Positions 1 through 10,403 of a stretch of 64,000 nt of DNA are shown here, piece after piece. The notes beneath the pieces are model-generated. The model ran no database searches, was not told the DNA's origin, and worked only from the letters and a program-made list of their open reading frames with translations. A program made the translations under genes and the position numbers. The stretch is taken from the NCBI RefSeq assembly GCF_002024505.1, contig NZ_CP019402.1, forward strand, positions 186,001 to 250,000, in the 5' to 3' direction. Position 1 is the stretch's first letter; every line of letters begins with the position of its first letter. Source of the DNA: Plantibacter flavus. Lineage in GTDB: Bacteria; Actinomycetota; Actinomycetes; Actinomycetales; Microbacteriaceae.

Positions 1-1
1 C

Positions 2-1495
2 TTCCGTGAAGACACCTTCGCCGAGATCCGCGACGCCTACCGCGCACACCTCCAGACGATGTTCGAGCTCGCCGGCATCGACGACGCCGCCGCACGCGCC
101 GACCGCGTGTTCGCCCTCGAGACGGCGATCGCGTCCAAGCACTGGGACAACGTGGCCACCCGCGACAGCGAGAAGACGTACAACCTGTACTCGTGGGACG
201 AAGCGGCGGCGCTCGCCGCGGGCGCCGACCTCGACGGCCCGGACCTCGCCGTCTGGCGCGACGCGATCGGCGCCGCCGACGCGGTGTTCGCCGAGATCGT
301 CGTGCGCGAGCCGAGCTTCCTCGAGGGCCTCGGCGAGCTCCTCGTCGCGGAGCAGCTCGAGTCCTGGAAGGACTGGCTGGCCTGGAAGGTCGTCCACGGT
401 GCCGCACCGTACCTCTCGGAGGAGTTCGGTCGTGCCAACTTCGACTTCTACGGCAAGACCCTCACCGGCACGCCGCAGCAGCGCGAGCGCTGGAAGCGCG
501 GCGTCTCGCTCGTCGAGGGCATGCTCGGCGAGGCCGTCGGCCGCATCTACGTCGACCGGCACTTCGGCGCCGCGTCGAAGGACGAGATGGACGTCCTCGT
601 CGGCTTCCTCGTCGAGGCGTACCGCGACAGCATCGAGAACCTCGAGTGGATGAGCCCCGAGACCCGCACGCGCGCGCTGGAGAAGCTCGACAAGTTCACG
701 CCCAAGATCGGTTTCCCCGTGAAGTGGCGCGACTACTCGGCGCTGGAGCTCGAAGCCGACGACCTGCTCGGCAACGTCCGTCGCGCCAGCCGGTTCGAGA
801 TGGACCGCGAGCTCGGCAAGATCGGTAAGCCACTCGACCGCGACGAGTGGTTCATGACGCCGCAGACGATCAACGCCTATTACAACCCCGGTTTCAACGA
901 GATCGTGTTCCCGGCCGCTATCCTCCAGTACCCGTTCTTCGACGCCGGCCGCGAAGCCGCCGCGAACTACGGGGCCATCGGCGCGGTCATCGGCCACGAG
1001 ATCGGGCACGGCTTCGACGACCAGGGGTCGAAGTTCGACGGCGACGGCCGACTCACCGACTGGTGGACCGAGGCCGACCGCGCGGCGTTCGAGGAGCGCA
1101 CCGCGTCGCTCATCGAGCAGTACAACGCGCTGGCTCCCGCCCAGGTGCCCGACCACCACGTCAACGGCGCCCTGACGATCGGCGAGAACATCGGCGACCT
1201 CGGCGGGCTCGGCATCGCCTGGAAGGCGTACCTGCTGTCGCTCGAAGGCGCCGAGCCGCCGGTCATCGACGGCCTCACCGGCGCGGAGCGGTTCTTCCTC
1301 TCCTGGGCGCAGGCCTGGCAGCAGAAGGGACGCGACGCGGAGGTCATCCGACTGCTGTCGATCGACCCGCACTCGCCGAACGAGTTCCGCTGTAACCAGA
1401 TCGTCCGGAACATCGACGCCTTCTACGAGGCGTTCGGCGTCACCGAGTCCGACGCCGCGTGGCTCGCCCCCGAGGAGCGCGTCACCATCTGGTAG
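2..1495 (+). CDS. M13 family zinc metallopeptidase (neprilysin/PepO-like), 5' partial
   Basis: The gene enters from the left edge; frame 2 is open from base 2, so the visible 497 residues are the C-terminal three quarters of a family usually about 640-680 aa long. The zinc site is complete: HEIGH supplies the two histidines and catalytic glutamate, and downstream GENIGDLGG supplies the third zinc ligand. The terminal DPHSPNEFR block and the final tryptophan two codons from the stop are also typical of M13. No signal peptide can be judged because the N-terminus is missing. In actinobacteria these enzymes are often cytoplasmic oligopeptidases; that role is inferred. The next gene, argG, has its own promoter, so the two are probably separate units. 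Confidence 0.93.
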   Translation, partial: FREDTFAEIRDAYRAHLQTMFELAGIDDAAARADRVFALETAIASKHWDNVATRDSEKTYNLYSWDEAAALAAGADLDGPDLAVWRDAIGAADAVFAEIVVREPSFLEGLGELLVAEQLESWKDWLAWKVVHGAAPYLSEEFGRANFDFYGKTLTGTPQQRERWKRGVSLVEGMLGEAVGRIYVDRHFGAASKDEMDVLVGFLVEAYRDSIENLEWMSPETRTRALEKLDKFTPKIGFPVKWRDYSALELEADDLLGNVRRASRFEMDRELGKIGKPLDRDEWFMTPQTINAYYNPGFNEIVFPAAILQYPFFDAGREAAANYGAIGAVIGHEIGHGFDDQGSKFDGDGRLTDWWTEADRAAFEERTASLIEQYNALAPAQVPDHHVNGALTIGENIGDLGGLGIAWKAYLLSLEGAEPPVIDGLTGAERFFLSWAQAWQQKGRDAEVIRLLSIDPHSPNEFRCNQIVRNIDAFYEAFGVTESDAAWLAPEERVTIW

Positions 1496-1644
1496 TGCCG
1501 CGTCTCGCGGAGCCTGTCGCCCCCTGCCGATGACCCCAGTAGTGGGACATGTGGGAGGGCGGTCGACGCTGCGAGAATCACTCTGGAGTCGACGAATCGT
1601 CATCCCGATGCACTCGAGAAGCTCATGGCGCGAGACCCGAATAG

Positions 1645-3228
<1,584 letters not shown>

Positions 3229-3247
3229 TCGCACCTCGCAACGCCGG

Positions 3248-3280
3248 ACGCCCGCCGCACTCCAGGAGTGCGGCGGGCGT
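3248..3280 (+). terminator. Rho-independent type terminator after argG
   Basis: A perfect 15-bp GC-rich stem (3248-3262 with 3266-3280) encloses a three-base loop and is followed by TTCTGT. It starts 19 nt after the argG stop codon, which fits a terminator for that gene. Confidence 0.8.
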
Positions 3281-3306
3281 TCTGTCGTGGTCCCTCCCGT
3301 TCCGTT

Positions 3307-3366
3307 CTCAGGAGTCCTGCGGCGTGTCGACCTGCAACCACGCCGACACACCGGACGACTCCTGAG
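3307..3366. repeat. Intergenic palindrome, CTCAGGA family, member 1
   Basis: The left end reads CTCAGGAGTCCTGCGGCGTG and the right end carries the mirrored GACTCCTGAG, with GTGTCG and CGACAC pairing inside. Related elements lie at 3381-3469, 9491-9565 and 35923-35992, all between genes. Confidence 0.6.
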
Positions 3367-3380
3367 TTGGGGACGGCAGG

Positions 3381-3469
3381 GGTTCACAACTCAGGACCGG
3401 TGCGGCGCGTCCCGCCGGACACGCCGGGTGGCCGATGCAACGCGCCGGGGCCGTCCTGAGTTGTGAACC
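3381..3469. repeat. Intergenic palindrome, CTCAGGA family, member 2
   Basis: GGTTCACAACTCAGGAC at the left is mirrored perfectly by its reverse complement ending at 3469, giving 17-bp outer arms around a GC-rich core containing GGACACGCCGG. It sits tail to tail between argG and the leftward amine oxidase gene, so it could also end transcription. Confidence 0.65.
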
Positions 3470-3477
3470 GACCAGGC

Positions 3478-4613
3478 CTACGCGGGGACGGGTGACTCCG
3501 CGTACCGCTCGGGCCGGAAGGTCGCGAGCAGCGGCGAGGGTTCGCCGTCGACGATCTCGTCCGCGAGGAGTTCACCGGCAATGAGCCCGAGCGTCGCACC
3601 GCTGTGGCTGAAGGCCGTGAAGAGGCCCGGCAGCTGCGGGACCGCACCGAAGACCGGCTCGCCGTCCCCGGGGATCGGCTTGTAGCCGGCCCCGATGTGG
3701 TCGAGTTCGAGGGTCGGGTTGCCGGCGAGCACCCGCGATCCCTCGGCCAACAGCCGCTCCACGGTCGAGTCCGAGATGTGCAGCGAGCCGTCGTCGCGGA
3801 CCTCGATCTCCTCCTCCGACCACGCGGAGTCCAGAGCGAAGCCGCCCTCCCTGGTGCGACGGACGGCCACCTTCGGCGTGTTGAGGACGGCGACGAGCTC
3901 GGATGCGGCGGGCTTCGTGAACGCGACGAACGCGGCCGGGCTCTGGTCGCCGATCGTGATGCCGAGTGCGGCGAGCTGGGCCGGGACGTCGGGACCTGTC
4001 GCCAGCAGGACCGCGTCGGCTTCGATGCGGTCGCCGTTCGCGAGCACCGCACCCACGGCACGTCCACCGGACGAGGCGATCTCGGCGCCGGCGTCCGTCA
4101 CGATCCGCCCGCCGCGGGCGACGAACTCGCGGGACAGCACCTCGATCACGGACGGCAGCTCGACCCAGCCCTCGCCCGGGTTGAAGATCGCGCCCTCCGC
4201 AGCCACGGCGGCCGGATCGACACCCGGCGTGACCGAGGCGACCTCCTCCGGAGCCAGCCACCGGGCGTCGTATCCGATGCCGCGCTCGTAGGCGAAGGTC
4301 TCCGCGTAGGACTCGCCCTCCGGTGCCCACATCAGTCCGCCGTCGAAGCGGAGGAAGTCCGCGCTCGGGATCTGCGCGGCGAAGGTCCGCCAGCGGTCGA
4401 TCCCGAGGACGCGGAGCGCGTGGTACTCGCTCGACCGCTGGGCTGCGGAGTTCAACCAGGCGAGCGATCGTCCCGAGGCGCCGCTGGCGAGAGAGCGGTC
4501 GGTCACGAGGGTCACGTCGGCACCTCGGCGGGCGAGGGCGACGGCGCTGGACGTTCCGAGGATGCCCCGCCGATCACGACGACGCGTCGGCTGGTCTGGG
4601 TGCTGCTGCTCAT
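3478..4613 (-). CDS. FAD-dependent D-amino-acid/glycine oxidase-like oxidoreductase (DAO fold), one-base frameshift near its start
   Basis: The protein resembles DAO-fold flavoenzymes that oxidise amines or amino acids: an N-terminal dinucleotide-binding region (VVVIGG, then ILGTSSAVALARRGADVTLV), a middle SGASGRSLAWLN segment, and a C-terminal GAGYKPIPGDGEP stretch leading to a second FAD-contact region. The gene starts at ATG 4613, which overlaps the stop of the upstream dehydrogenase as ATGA. The reading frame breaks inside the glycine-rich FAD loop near 4566: the run reads GGCGGGGCATC where GGCGGGGGCATC would restore the frame. One lost G in a homopolymer is the simplest cause, probably a sequencing error, though a true mutation cannot be excluded. 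It is the last gene of the uptake operon, so its substrate is probably the imported compound or a product of it. Confidence 0.8.
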
Positions 4614-5695
4614 GCTGTCTGCTCTTTCTGTTCTGGAATGGTGCGTTCGTGAGGTGCTGCGGCCGTGTGGACGGCCTCGATGATCTCGAGGACGGCGATC
4701 GCGTCGGCCGGATCGACCGGTGGAGGACCGCCGTCGTGGAGGGCGGTCGCCAGGAGGCGGGTGAAGGCGGCGTAGTCGCCGTCGGCCATCGGGACGGGCT
4801 CCGTGGCGCCGTCGATGCCGATCGAGCCCCAGCCGGACGGCTCTCGCAGGCCGAATCCCTCGTCACGCGGGTCGGCACCGGCCTTGAGTGCGGGCTCCTG
4901 GCCGTCGAGTCCCCACGAGGTGTAAGCGCCGGAGGAGCCGAGGACGCGGAACCGCGGGCCGGCTTGGGCGACGAGCGACCCCATCCACAGGTGCGACCGG
5001 ACCCCCGAACGGTGACGGAGCGCCACGAAGGCGTCGTCGTCCGCGACCGCTCCGGGCCGGACGACACCGAGTTCCGCCTGGACGTCCTCGACCTCGCCGA
5101 ACAGTTGGATGGCCTGGTCGATCACGTGCGTGCCGAGGTCGTAGAGGATGCCGCCGCCCTCCGCTGCGGTCGCGGCCGTCTTCCACGATGCGGGCGGATC
5201 GGGCTTCCACCACTCGAAGCGTGACTCGAAGCGATGGACGTGCCCGAGCGCGCCCTCGTCGAGCAGCCGCCGCACGGTCAGGAAGTCGCCGTCCCAGCGG
5301 CGGTTCTGGAAGACCGTGACGAGGCGGTCGGCAGCTGCAGCACGATCGACGACGGCCCGGCCCTCGGCCGCGGTGACGGCGAACGGCTTGTCGACCACGA
5401 CGTGCAGGCCGGCGTCCAGGGCGGCTGTCGCGAGAGCGGCGTGCGTGCCGGACGGCGAGCCGATGACCACGAGGTCGAGCTCGTCGGCTCGGGCGAAGAG
5501 CTCCTCGGCGGTCGACACGACCTGGACACCCGGGTACCGGCCGAGCGCCTCGGCCCGCCGATCCGGGTCGGAGGTCACGACGAGGTCGAGCGAGTAGTCG
5601 GGATCCGCGGCGAGGAACGGCGCGTGGAACACCGCGCCGGAGGTGCCGAAGCCGATGACGCCCGTCCTGATCGTGCCGGAGACGCGTGCCGCCAT
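4610..5695 (-). CDS. Gfo/Idh/MocA family oxidoreductase
   Basis: This is a 361-aa NAD(P)-dependent dehydrogenase of the Gfo/Idh/MocA family. The Rossmann motif VIGFGTSGAVFHAPFL lies at residues about 13-28, and VDKPFAV carries the active-site lysine of the family's (E/D)KP motif. GTHVIDQAI matches the catalytic region near the histidine in the C-terminal alpha/beta domain. Its ATG overlaps the stop of the ABC ATPase gene and its stop overlaps the start of the amine oxidase, so all are translated as one coupled operon. Members oxidise polyols, sugars or sugar amines; the substrate is not readable from sequence. Pairing with a DAO-type enzyme and an amino-acid-type importer suggests an amino sugar, opine or sugar-amino-acid conjugate. 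Confidence 0.9.
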   Translation of the reverse strand: MAARVSGTIRTGVIGFGTSGAVFHAPFLAADPDYSLDLVVTSDPDRRAEALGRYPGVQVVSTAEELFARADELDLVVIGSPSGTHAALATAALDAGLHVVVDKPFAVTAAEGRAVVDRAAAADRLVTVFQNRRWDGDFLTVRRLLDEGALGHVHRFESRFEWWKPDPPASWKTAATAAEGGGILYDLGTHVIDQAIQLFGEVEDVQAELGVVRPGAVADDDAFVALRHRSGVRSHLWMGSLVAQAGPRFRVLGSSGAYTSWGLDGQEPALKAGADPRDEGFGLREPSGWGSIGIDGATEPVPMADGDYAAFTRLLATALHDGGPPPVDPADAIAVLEIIEAVHTAAAPHERTIPEQKEQTA

Positions 5696-6465
5696 CAGAG
5701 GACCTCGGAGAGGAAGCGCTGCAGGCGGGGACTCTGCGGTGCGTCGAACAGCTGCGACGGGGTGCCCGCCTCGACCACGCGGCCCTCGTCCATGAACACG
5801 ACCTGGTCGGCGACCTTGCGGGCGAAGCCCATCTCGTGGGTCACGACGAGCATGGTCATGCCGCGCTGCGCCAGGCCGGCCATGAGGTTGAGGACGCCCT
5901 TCACGAGTTCGGGGTCGAGCGCGCTCGTGGCTTCGTCGAACAGCATGACCTCGGGTTCCATCGCGAGTGCCCTGGCGATCGCGACGCGCTGTTGCTGGCC
6001 GCCCGAGAGGTCGCGGGGTCGGTGGTCCGATCGTTCGCCGAGTCCGACGTCGTCGAGGCGTGCTGCCGCGACCCGGAGCGACTCGCTCTTCGACATGCCC
6101 TTCACGTTGCGGAGTGCGAGGGCCACGTTCTCGAGCGCGGTGTGGTCGGGGAAGAGGTTGAAGTGCTGGAAGACCAGGCCGACCCGCGTCCGGAGCCGTT
6201 CGGGCTTCATCTTCAGGGCACTCTCGCCGGCGAGGAGGACGTCGCCGGAGGTGGGCTCGTGCAGCCGGTTCACCCCGCGGAGCAGTGTCGACTTGCCCGA
6301 GCCCGACGGCCCGATGATGCAGGTGGTGGTGCCGGGCTCGACGTCGATGCTCACCTCGCGGATGACCTCGATGTCGCCGTACGCCATCGAGACATCGCGG
6401 AGCTCCAGGCTCGAGCCGCGGTAGAAGTGGCCGTCGGTGACGGGCAGGGGAGAGGTGTAGGTCAT
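5695..6465 (-). CDS. Polar amino acid ABC transporter, ATP-binding protein
   Basis: This 256-aa ATPase powers import by the transporter encoded just upstream in the operon. It has Walker A GPSGSGKS, the Q-loop in VFQHFNLF, the signature LSGGQQQ, Walker B VMLFDEATSALD and the switch histidine in VTHE. The VFQHFNLFPDHTALENV stretch is characteristic of the GlnQ/HisP polar amino acid branch. The start was set at ATG 6465, which overlaps the end of the permease gene by 4 bp and begins a short non-conserved leader before the ATPase core. The stop overlaps the next gene's start. Confidence 0.93.
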   Translation of the reverse strand: MTYTSPLPVTDGHFYRGSSLELRDVSMAYGDIEVIREVSIDVEPGTTTCIIGPSGSGKSTLLRGVNRLHEPTSGDVLLAGESALKMKPERLRTRVGLVFQHFNLFPDHTALENVALALRNVKGMSKSESLRVAAARLDDVGLGERSDHRPRDLSGGQQQRVAIARALAMEPEVMLFDEATSALDPELVKGVLNLMAGLAQRGMTMLVVTHEMGFARKVADQVVFMDEGRVVEAGTPSQLFDAPQSPRLQRFLSEVL

Positions 6466-7250
6466 GTGTTGCTCCCGGTGGTGACTGGCAGGGGTGGCTG
6501 CACTTCGTCGAGTTCGTCGAGGCCGCTCTTCGGCGGGGTGGCCTTCCGGCGTCCCGTGCGGAAGCGGTTGTCGAAGAAGTTGACGAGGTGGGTGAGGGGC
6601 ACGGTGATGACGAGGTAGAACAGACCCGCCATGACGAGTGGCGAGAGGTTGCCGGTGAGGACGGCCGCGTCCTGACCGACCCGGAACAGCTCGCGTTCGC
6701 TCACGAGGAGCCCGAGGAAGTAGACGAGGCTCGAGTCCTTGACGATGGCGATGAACTGGTTGACGAGCGCGGGGAGGACCCTGCGGATGCCCTGCGGCAC
6801 CACGACGAGTCGCATCGCCTTGCCGTAGCTCATGCCGAGCGCCCGGCACGCCTCGAGCTGGCCGCGGTCGACGCTCTGGATGCCGGCGCGGAAGATCTCG
6901 CCGATGTAGGCGGAGGCGATGAGGCTGAGCGCGAGGATGCCCAGCGGATAGGGCGAGGGGCCGAACAGCTGCTGGCTGAAGCGGGCGAAGCCCTGGCCGA
7001 TGAGGAGGATGGTGAGGATCGCCGGCAGGCCGCGGAACACGTCGGTGTAGATCCGCGCGGGTACTCGGAGCCAGCGTGAGGGCGAGATGCCCATGATGGC
7101 GATGATCATGCCGAGGACGACGCCGATCACCGTGGCGGCGATCGAGATGACGAGGGTGTTGACGAGCCCGGTGCCGAGCAGCTGCGGGAACACCTGCCAC
7201 ATCGCGTCGAAGTCGAAGAAGGTCTTGATGATGCTGTCGAGCCAGTCCAT
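6462..7250 (-). CDS. Amino acid ABC transporter permease (HisM/GlnP family)
   Basis: This 262-aa inner-membrane permease belongs to the His/Glu/Gln/Arg family. It has about five hydrophobic spans, including LVISIAATVIGVVLGMIIAI near residues 33-52. The EAA loop that contacts the ATPase lies around residues 136-155 and reads EACRALGMSYGKAM. Only one permease gene is present, so the channel is probably a homodimer. The C-terminal tail after the last membrane span is hydrophilic and not conserved. The gene lies between the binding protein and ATPase genes. Confidence 0.93.
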   Translation of the reverse strand: MDWLDSIIKTFFDFDAMWQVFPQLLGTGLVNTLVISIAATVIGVVLGMIIAIMGISPSRWLRVPARIYTDVFRGLPAILTILLIGQGFARFSQQLFGPSPYPLGILALSLIASAYIGEIFRAGIQSVDRGQLEACRALGMSYGKAMRLVVVPQGIRRVLPALVNQFIAIVKDSSLVYFLGLLVSERELFRVGQDAAVLTGNLSPLVMAGLFYLVITVPLTHLVNFFDNRFRTGRRKATPPKSGLDELDEVQPPLPVTTGSNT

Positions 7251-7319
7251 GCTGTCTGCTCCTGAGGGGTGGGATGGTGTGGTGCGGGCCGGTGCTCGGC
7301 CCGCACCACGAGACGGGGA

Positions 7320-8192
7320 CTACTCGGTCGACGAGGTCGGGCTGGGGCTGGAGGTCTGCTCCGCCTTCGGGAGGTACTGCTCGGGCATCGGAGAGCCCGG
7401 GAACCACTTCTGGTAGAGCTTCTTCCAGGTGCCGTCCTCCATCGCCTCGGCGAGGGCCTTGTCGAGGGCCTTCTTGAACTCGGGCTTGTCCTTCGCGATC
7501 GCGAACCCGGCCGGTGCGTCGAAGGACGGGATGTCGATGGCGTTGACGAGCCCGTACTGGGCCGCGTACTCCTTCGCCGCCTCGTAGTCGAGGAAGTGGG
7601 CGTCGATGCTGCCGCTGTTGACCGCCGAGATCGCCGAGTTGTTGTCGGGGAAGCGCACGAGCTCGGTGTCGGTGAAGTGCTTGACCGCGTAGGCCTCCTG
7701 GAGGGTTCCCTGGACGACGCCGAGGCGCTTGCCGGCGAGGCTGTCCGCGTCGGTGATGCCGGAGTCCTTCGCCGCCATGACCGTGAGGTACCCGGCGAGG
7801 TAACCGTCGGAGAAGTCGACCGTCTGCTCGCGCTCCTTGGTGATGCCGATGGCCGCGACGCCGACGTCGAACTGTCCGTTCGCGACGGCGGACAGCAGGC
7901 CGGAGAAGTCCTGCCCGGTGAAGACGACGTCGTCGATCCCGATCCGCTTGGCGACGTCGGTGAAGAGCTCGACGTCGAAGCCGGTGAACGTCCCGTCGGC
8001 GTCGGTGAAGGTGTACGGCTTCGAGTCGCCGAGGCTGGCGACGCGGATCTGTCCGGGGGTGATCAGTCCGTACGGGTTGTCCTCAGTGCTGCTGGCGGTT
8101 CCGGCACCACCGGAGCACGCGGAGAGGATGAGGGCGGTCGCCGCAGCGACGGCGAGGAGGGCCGTCCTGCGGAGGGTGAAGCGATTCGTCAC
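7320..8192 (-). CDS. Amino acid ABC transporter substrate-binding lipoprotein
   Basis: This is an extracellular solute-binding protein of family 3, tethered as a lipoprotein. The signal peptide ends at the lipobox LSAC, after a hydrophobic stretch at residues about 8-22, followed by a serine/glycine-rich linker. The mature part shows the family signature in [16 protein letters not shown] chose GTG 8192 ([13 protein letters not shown]) because it gives a proper signal peptide; the open frame extends further upstream but only into the operator region. It is the first gene of a five-gene leftward operon (binding protein, permease, ATPase, Gfo/Idh, FAD oxidase). It faces a LacI-type regulator across two palindromic operators. 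Confidence 0.92.
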   Translation of the reverse strand: MTNRFTLRRTALLAVAAATALILSACSGGAGTASSTEDNPYGLITPGQIRVASLGDSKPYTFTDADGTFTGFDVELFTDVAKRIGIDDVVFTGQDFSGLLSAVANGQFDVGVAAIGITKEREQTVDFSDGYLAGYLTVMAAKDSGITDADSLAGKRLGVVQGTLQEAYAVKHFTDTELVRFPDNNSAISAVNSGSIDAHFLDYEAAKEYAAQYGLVNAIDIPSFDAPAGFAIAKDKPEFKKALDKALAEAMEDGTWKKLYQKWFPGSPMPEQYLPKAEQTSSPSPTSSTE

Positions 8193-8290
8193 GGCGAGTC
8201 CAATCGTGGGGAGGAGTTCGTGGTGCGTGGAGGGAACCGTCGGCTCGTGTCTTGTGGACGCCGTCAGCTCCATTGCTGTCGTTCTGCTGG

Positions 8291-8304
8291 TGAGACCGGT
8301 CTCA
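8291..8304. promoter_or_regulatory. Palindromic LacI-family operator, site 1
   Basis: TGAGACCGGTCTCA is a perfect 14-bp palindrome with the central CG typical of LacI/GalR operators. It lies about 100 bp upstream of the binding-protein start and a second copy follows 25 bp away, centre to centre. Confidence 0.75.
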
Positions 8305-8314
8305 ATGTCGTAGG

Positions 8315-8330
8315 TTGAGACCGGTCTCAA
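8315..8330. promoter_or_regulatory. Palindromic LacI-family operator, site 2
   Basis: TTGAGACCGGTCTCAA is a perfect 16-bp palindrome sharing a 14-bp core with the neighbouring site. It lies 70 bp before the divergent LacI-type gene, so the protein probably represses both the transport operon and itself. Confidence 0.78.
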
Positions 8331-8400
8331 CAGGTTGTCCAGGACAGTACCCTGGTTCTCGGACAACGTCAACGACGCAGCAGACCCCATCGGAGGGCAC

Positions 8401-9471
8401 ATGGCAACGGATCCGGGTACCGGCAGACGCGAGGCGACGGTGTCGGACGTCGCGAAGGCGGCTCGGGTCTCGAAGGCCACGGCGGCCCGCGCGCTCGGCG
8501 ACTACGGGGCCGTGAGCGACGACGTGCGGGACCGTGTGCAGGCCGCCGCGGAACGCCTCGGTTACCGCCCGAACGCCCTCGCGAAGAGCATGAACACGGG
8601 GAAGTCGAACACCATCGGGGTGGTCATCGGCGACATCGAGAACCCGTTCTTCGCTCGTGCGACCCGGGGGATCTCCGACGTCGCGCAGGCCGCCGGATTC
8701 GACCTCATCCTCGCCAATTCCGATGAGGAGGTCGACGCCGAGACGGCAGCGATCGAGCTCCTCCTCGACAAGCGCGTGGACGGGTTCATCGTCACGCCGG
8801 CCTCCTCGATCGAAACGAGAAGTTTACAAACGGCGCTCGCCGAGGGGCGTCCCGTGGTGCTCCTCGACCGTCGCGCGGCCGGTATGGAGGCCGACACGGT
8901 CGTCGCCGACAACGCCTCCGGGGCGGCCGCGGCAACCCGGCACCTCCTCGCCGCCGGACACCGTCGGATCGCGTTCATCTCGACGCTCGGGCACGGGGAG
9001 CCGTATGCCTCAGGGGACGATGTCGGCTCCACCTCGGTCGGCGATCGCATCGACGGGTTCACGAGTGCCCTCCGTGAGGCCGGCGTCGAGGATCCGGCCG
9101 CGTCCGTCCACCTCAACGCGCGTGCGGAGGGGATCGACGTCATCACCCGGAAGGTCCTCGGCGACCCGGACCCCGTGACCGCGATCATCGCCTCCGACAG
9201 CCTGGTCGGCTCCGCGGTCTTCCGGACCATCCGCGAACTCGGCCTCGCGATCCCCGACGACGTGTCGCTCATCGCCTTCGACGACGCCGACTGGACGAGC
9301 CTCACCACGCCACCCATCACCGTCGTGTCGCAGCCGATCTACGAACTCGGTGCGGAATCCGCACGCCGGTTGATCGCCCGGATCGGTGGGGCGGGGGCAG
9401 ACGCGGAGGAGTTCGTGCTCGCCCAGACGCTCATCGAGCGCGGCTCCGTGGCTGCGCCCCCGACCCGCTGA
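8401..9471 (+). CDS. LacI family transcriptional regulator (local repressor of the amino-acid-type uptake operon)
   Basis: This 356-aa protein has an N-terminal helix-turn-helix ([20 protein letters not shown], residues about 14-33) and the hinge helix in [13 protein letters not shown] periplasmic-binding-protein-like effector domain follows from about residue 65. The hinge alanine and leucine-type residue fit binding to a palindrome with a central CG, which matches the two GAGACCGGTCTC sites upstream. ATG 8401 is preceded by GGAGGG, slightly close at about 4 nt. An in-frame start at 8335 would add residues lying over the operator region, so I did not use it. The effector is presumably the imported compound or a breakdown product. 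Confidence 0.93.
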   Translation: MATDPGTGRREATVSDVAKAARVSKATAARALGDYGAVSDDVRDRVQAAAERLGYRPNALAKSMNTGKSNTIGVVIGDIENPFFARATRGISDVAQAAGFDLILANSDEEVDAETAAIELLLDKRVDGFIVTPASSIETRSLQTALAEGRPVVLLDRRAAGMEADTVVADNASGAAAATRHLLAAGHRRIAFISTLGHGEPYASGDDVGSTSVGDRIDGFTSALREAGVEDPAASVHLNARAEGIDVITRKVLGDPDPVTAIIASDSLVGSAVFRTIRELGLAIPDDVSLIAFDDADWTSLTTPPITVVSQPIYELGAESARRLIARIGGAGADAEEFVLAQTLIERGSVAAPPTR

Positions 9472-9490
9472 CCCGCCGACCTCGGTTCGT

Positions 9491-9565
9491 AACTCAGGAC
9501 TGCTGTGGCGTGTCGGGCGTGACACGCCGGGCGGGCGTCGCGACGCGCCGAGCCACTCCTGAGTT
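9491..9565. repeat. Intergenic palindrome, CTCAGGA family, member 3
   Basis: AACTCAGGA at the left and TCCTGAGTT at the right flank a GC-rich core containing GGCGTGTCGG and GACACGCCGG. It lies between convergent genes (the LacI-type regulator and the methyltransferase). Confidence 0.6.
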
Positions 9566-10208
9566 AGGGACGGCGACGGAGGACGAGGACGCTGTCGTCG
9601 AGCTCGGCGGGCTCACCGTCGGGCCCGATCGCGGCGCGCGCGACGAGGCCTGCGGTGACGACCTCCCAGTCGGTCGCCTCAAGCTCCAGCGAGGCGTGGA
9701 CCTCGTCGGGCGTCGGGAAGTGCGCGTGCGCGATGTGCTCGGTCGCCCAGGGCGGCGGACCGGCGTGGCCGACGACGAGGAGGGTGCCGCCGGGAGCGAC
9801 CGCCGATGCCGCGCGACGGAGGACCGCCTCGCGCGGGAACTCGACGGGGGAGTGCAGGAACGTCGCGGTAACGAGATCGAACGACGCCGACGGTTCCCAC
9901 TCGACGAGGTCGGCCTGCACCCAGGTGATGCGGTCGACGACCCCCGCCTCGCTCGCGGTCGACGCTCCGAGGGCGAGCGCGCTCGGAGAGATGTCGACGG
10001 CGGTCACGGACCAGCCCTGCCGGGCGAGCCAGACGGCGTCCGCGCCCTCTCCACTGCCGAGATCGAGTGCGGTGCCGGGCGCCAACGCGTCCACCTCGCG
10101 CTCGAGCGCGGCGTTCGGTTTGCCGCTCCACACCTGGCCGCGGCTGCTGTAACGGTGCTCCCAGAAGGCGGCGGGATCGGTGATGGCGGGCTCGTGCTCG
10201 GAGGTCAT
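9564..10208 (-). CDS. Class I SAM-dependent methyltransferase
   Basis: This 214-aa Rossmann-fold protein has the SAM-binding motif I ALDLGSGEGADAVWLA (residues about 56-71), the acidic residue after strand 2 (VTAVDIS) and a motif-IV-like FDLVTATFLHSP. It resembles small stand-alone methyltransferases and tellurite-resistance TehB-like proteins. The substrate cannot be told. ATG 10208 was chosen over a longer in-frame start at 10244, which adds only arginine-rich residues. No operon partner is evident. Confidence 0.85.
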   Translation of the reverse strand: MTSEHEPAITDPAAFWEHRYSSRGQVWSGKPNAALEREVDALAPGTALDLGSGEGADAVWLARQGWSVTAVDISPSALALGASTASEAGVVDRITWVQADLVEWEPSASFDLVTATFLHSPVEFPREAVLRRAASAVAPGGTLLVVGHAGPPPWATEHIAHAHFPTPDEVHASLELEATDWEVVTAGLVARAAIGPDGEPAELDDSVLVLRRRP

Positions 10209-10291
10209 GGCATCAGCCTGCCGTGACACCGGCCGCGGGCGCATGATTCTTGCCGGAACGGCAACTGAGGTTGTCGCAGCGCGGCCTTCGA

Positions 10292-10374
10292 CACTTCGAC
10301 AGGCTCTGTGACCGGGCTGCGGCTCAGTGACCGGGTTGCGGATGGGCTGATCCGGTCACTGAGCCTGTCGAAGT
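10292..10374. repeat. Inverted pair of the CTTCGACAGGCTCAG repeat (hairpin)
   Basis: CTTCGACAGGCTCTGTGACC at 10294-10313 faces its near-perfect reverse complement (GGTCACTGAGCCTGTCGAAG) at 10353-10372, with a partial copy (CTCAGTGACCGGG) inside the loop. The pair can form a stem of about 22 bp and lies between the methyltransferase start and the pepA stop. Confidence 0.7.
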
Positions 10375-10403
10375 GCTCGCGGGGAAAGACGGTCCGGTCG
10401 CCG

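Noticed and set aside
3229..3480. A small gene between argG and the FAD oxidase
   Set aside because: The short open frames here are explained by a terminator and two palindromic repeats and have no ribosome site or coding bias.
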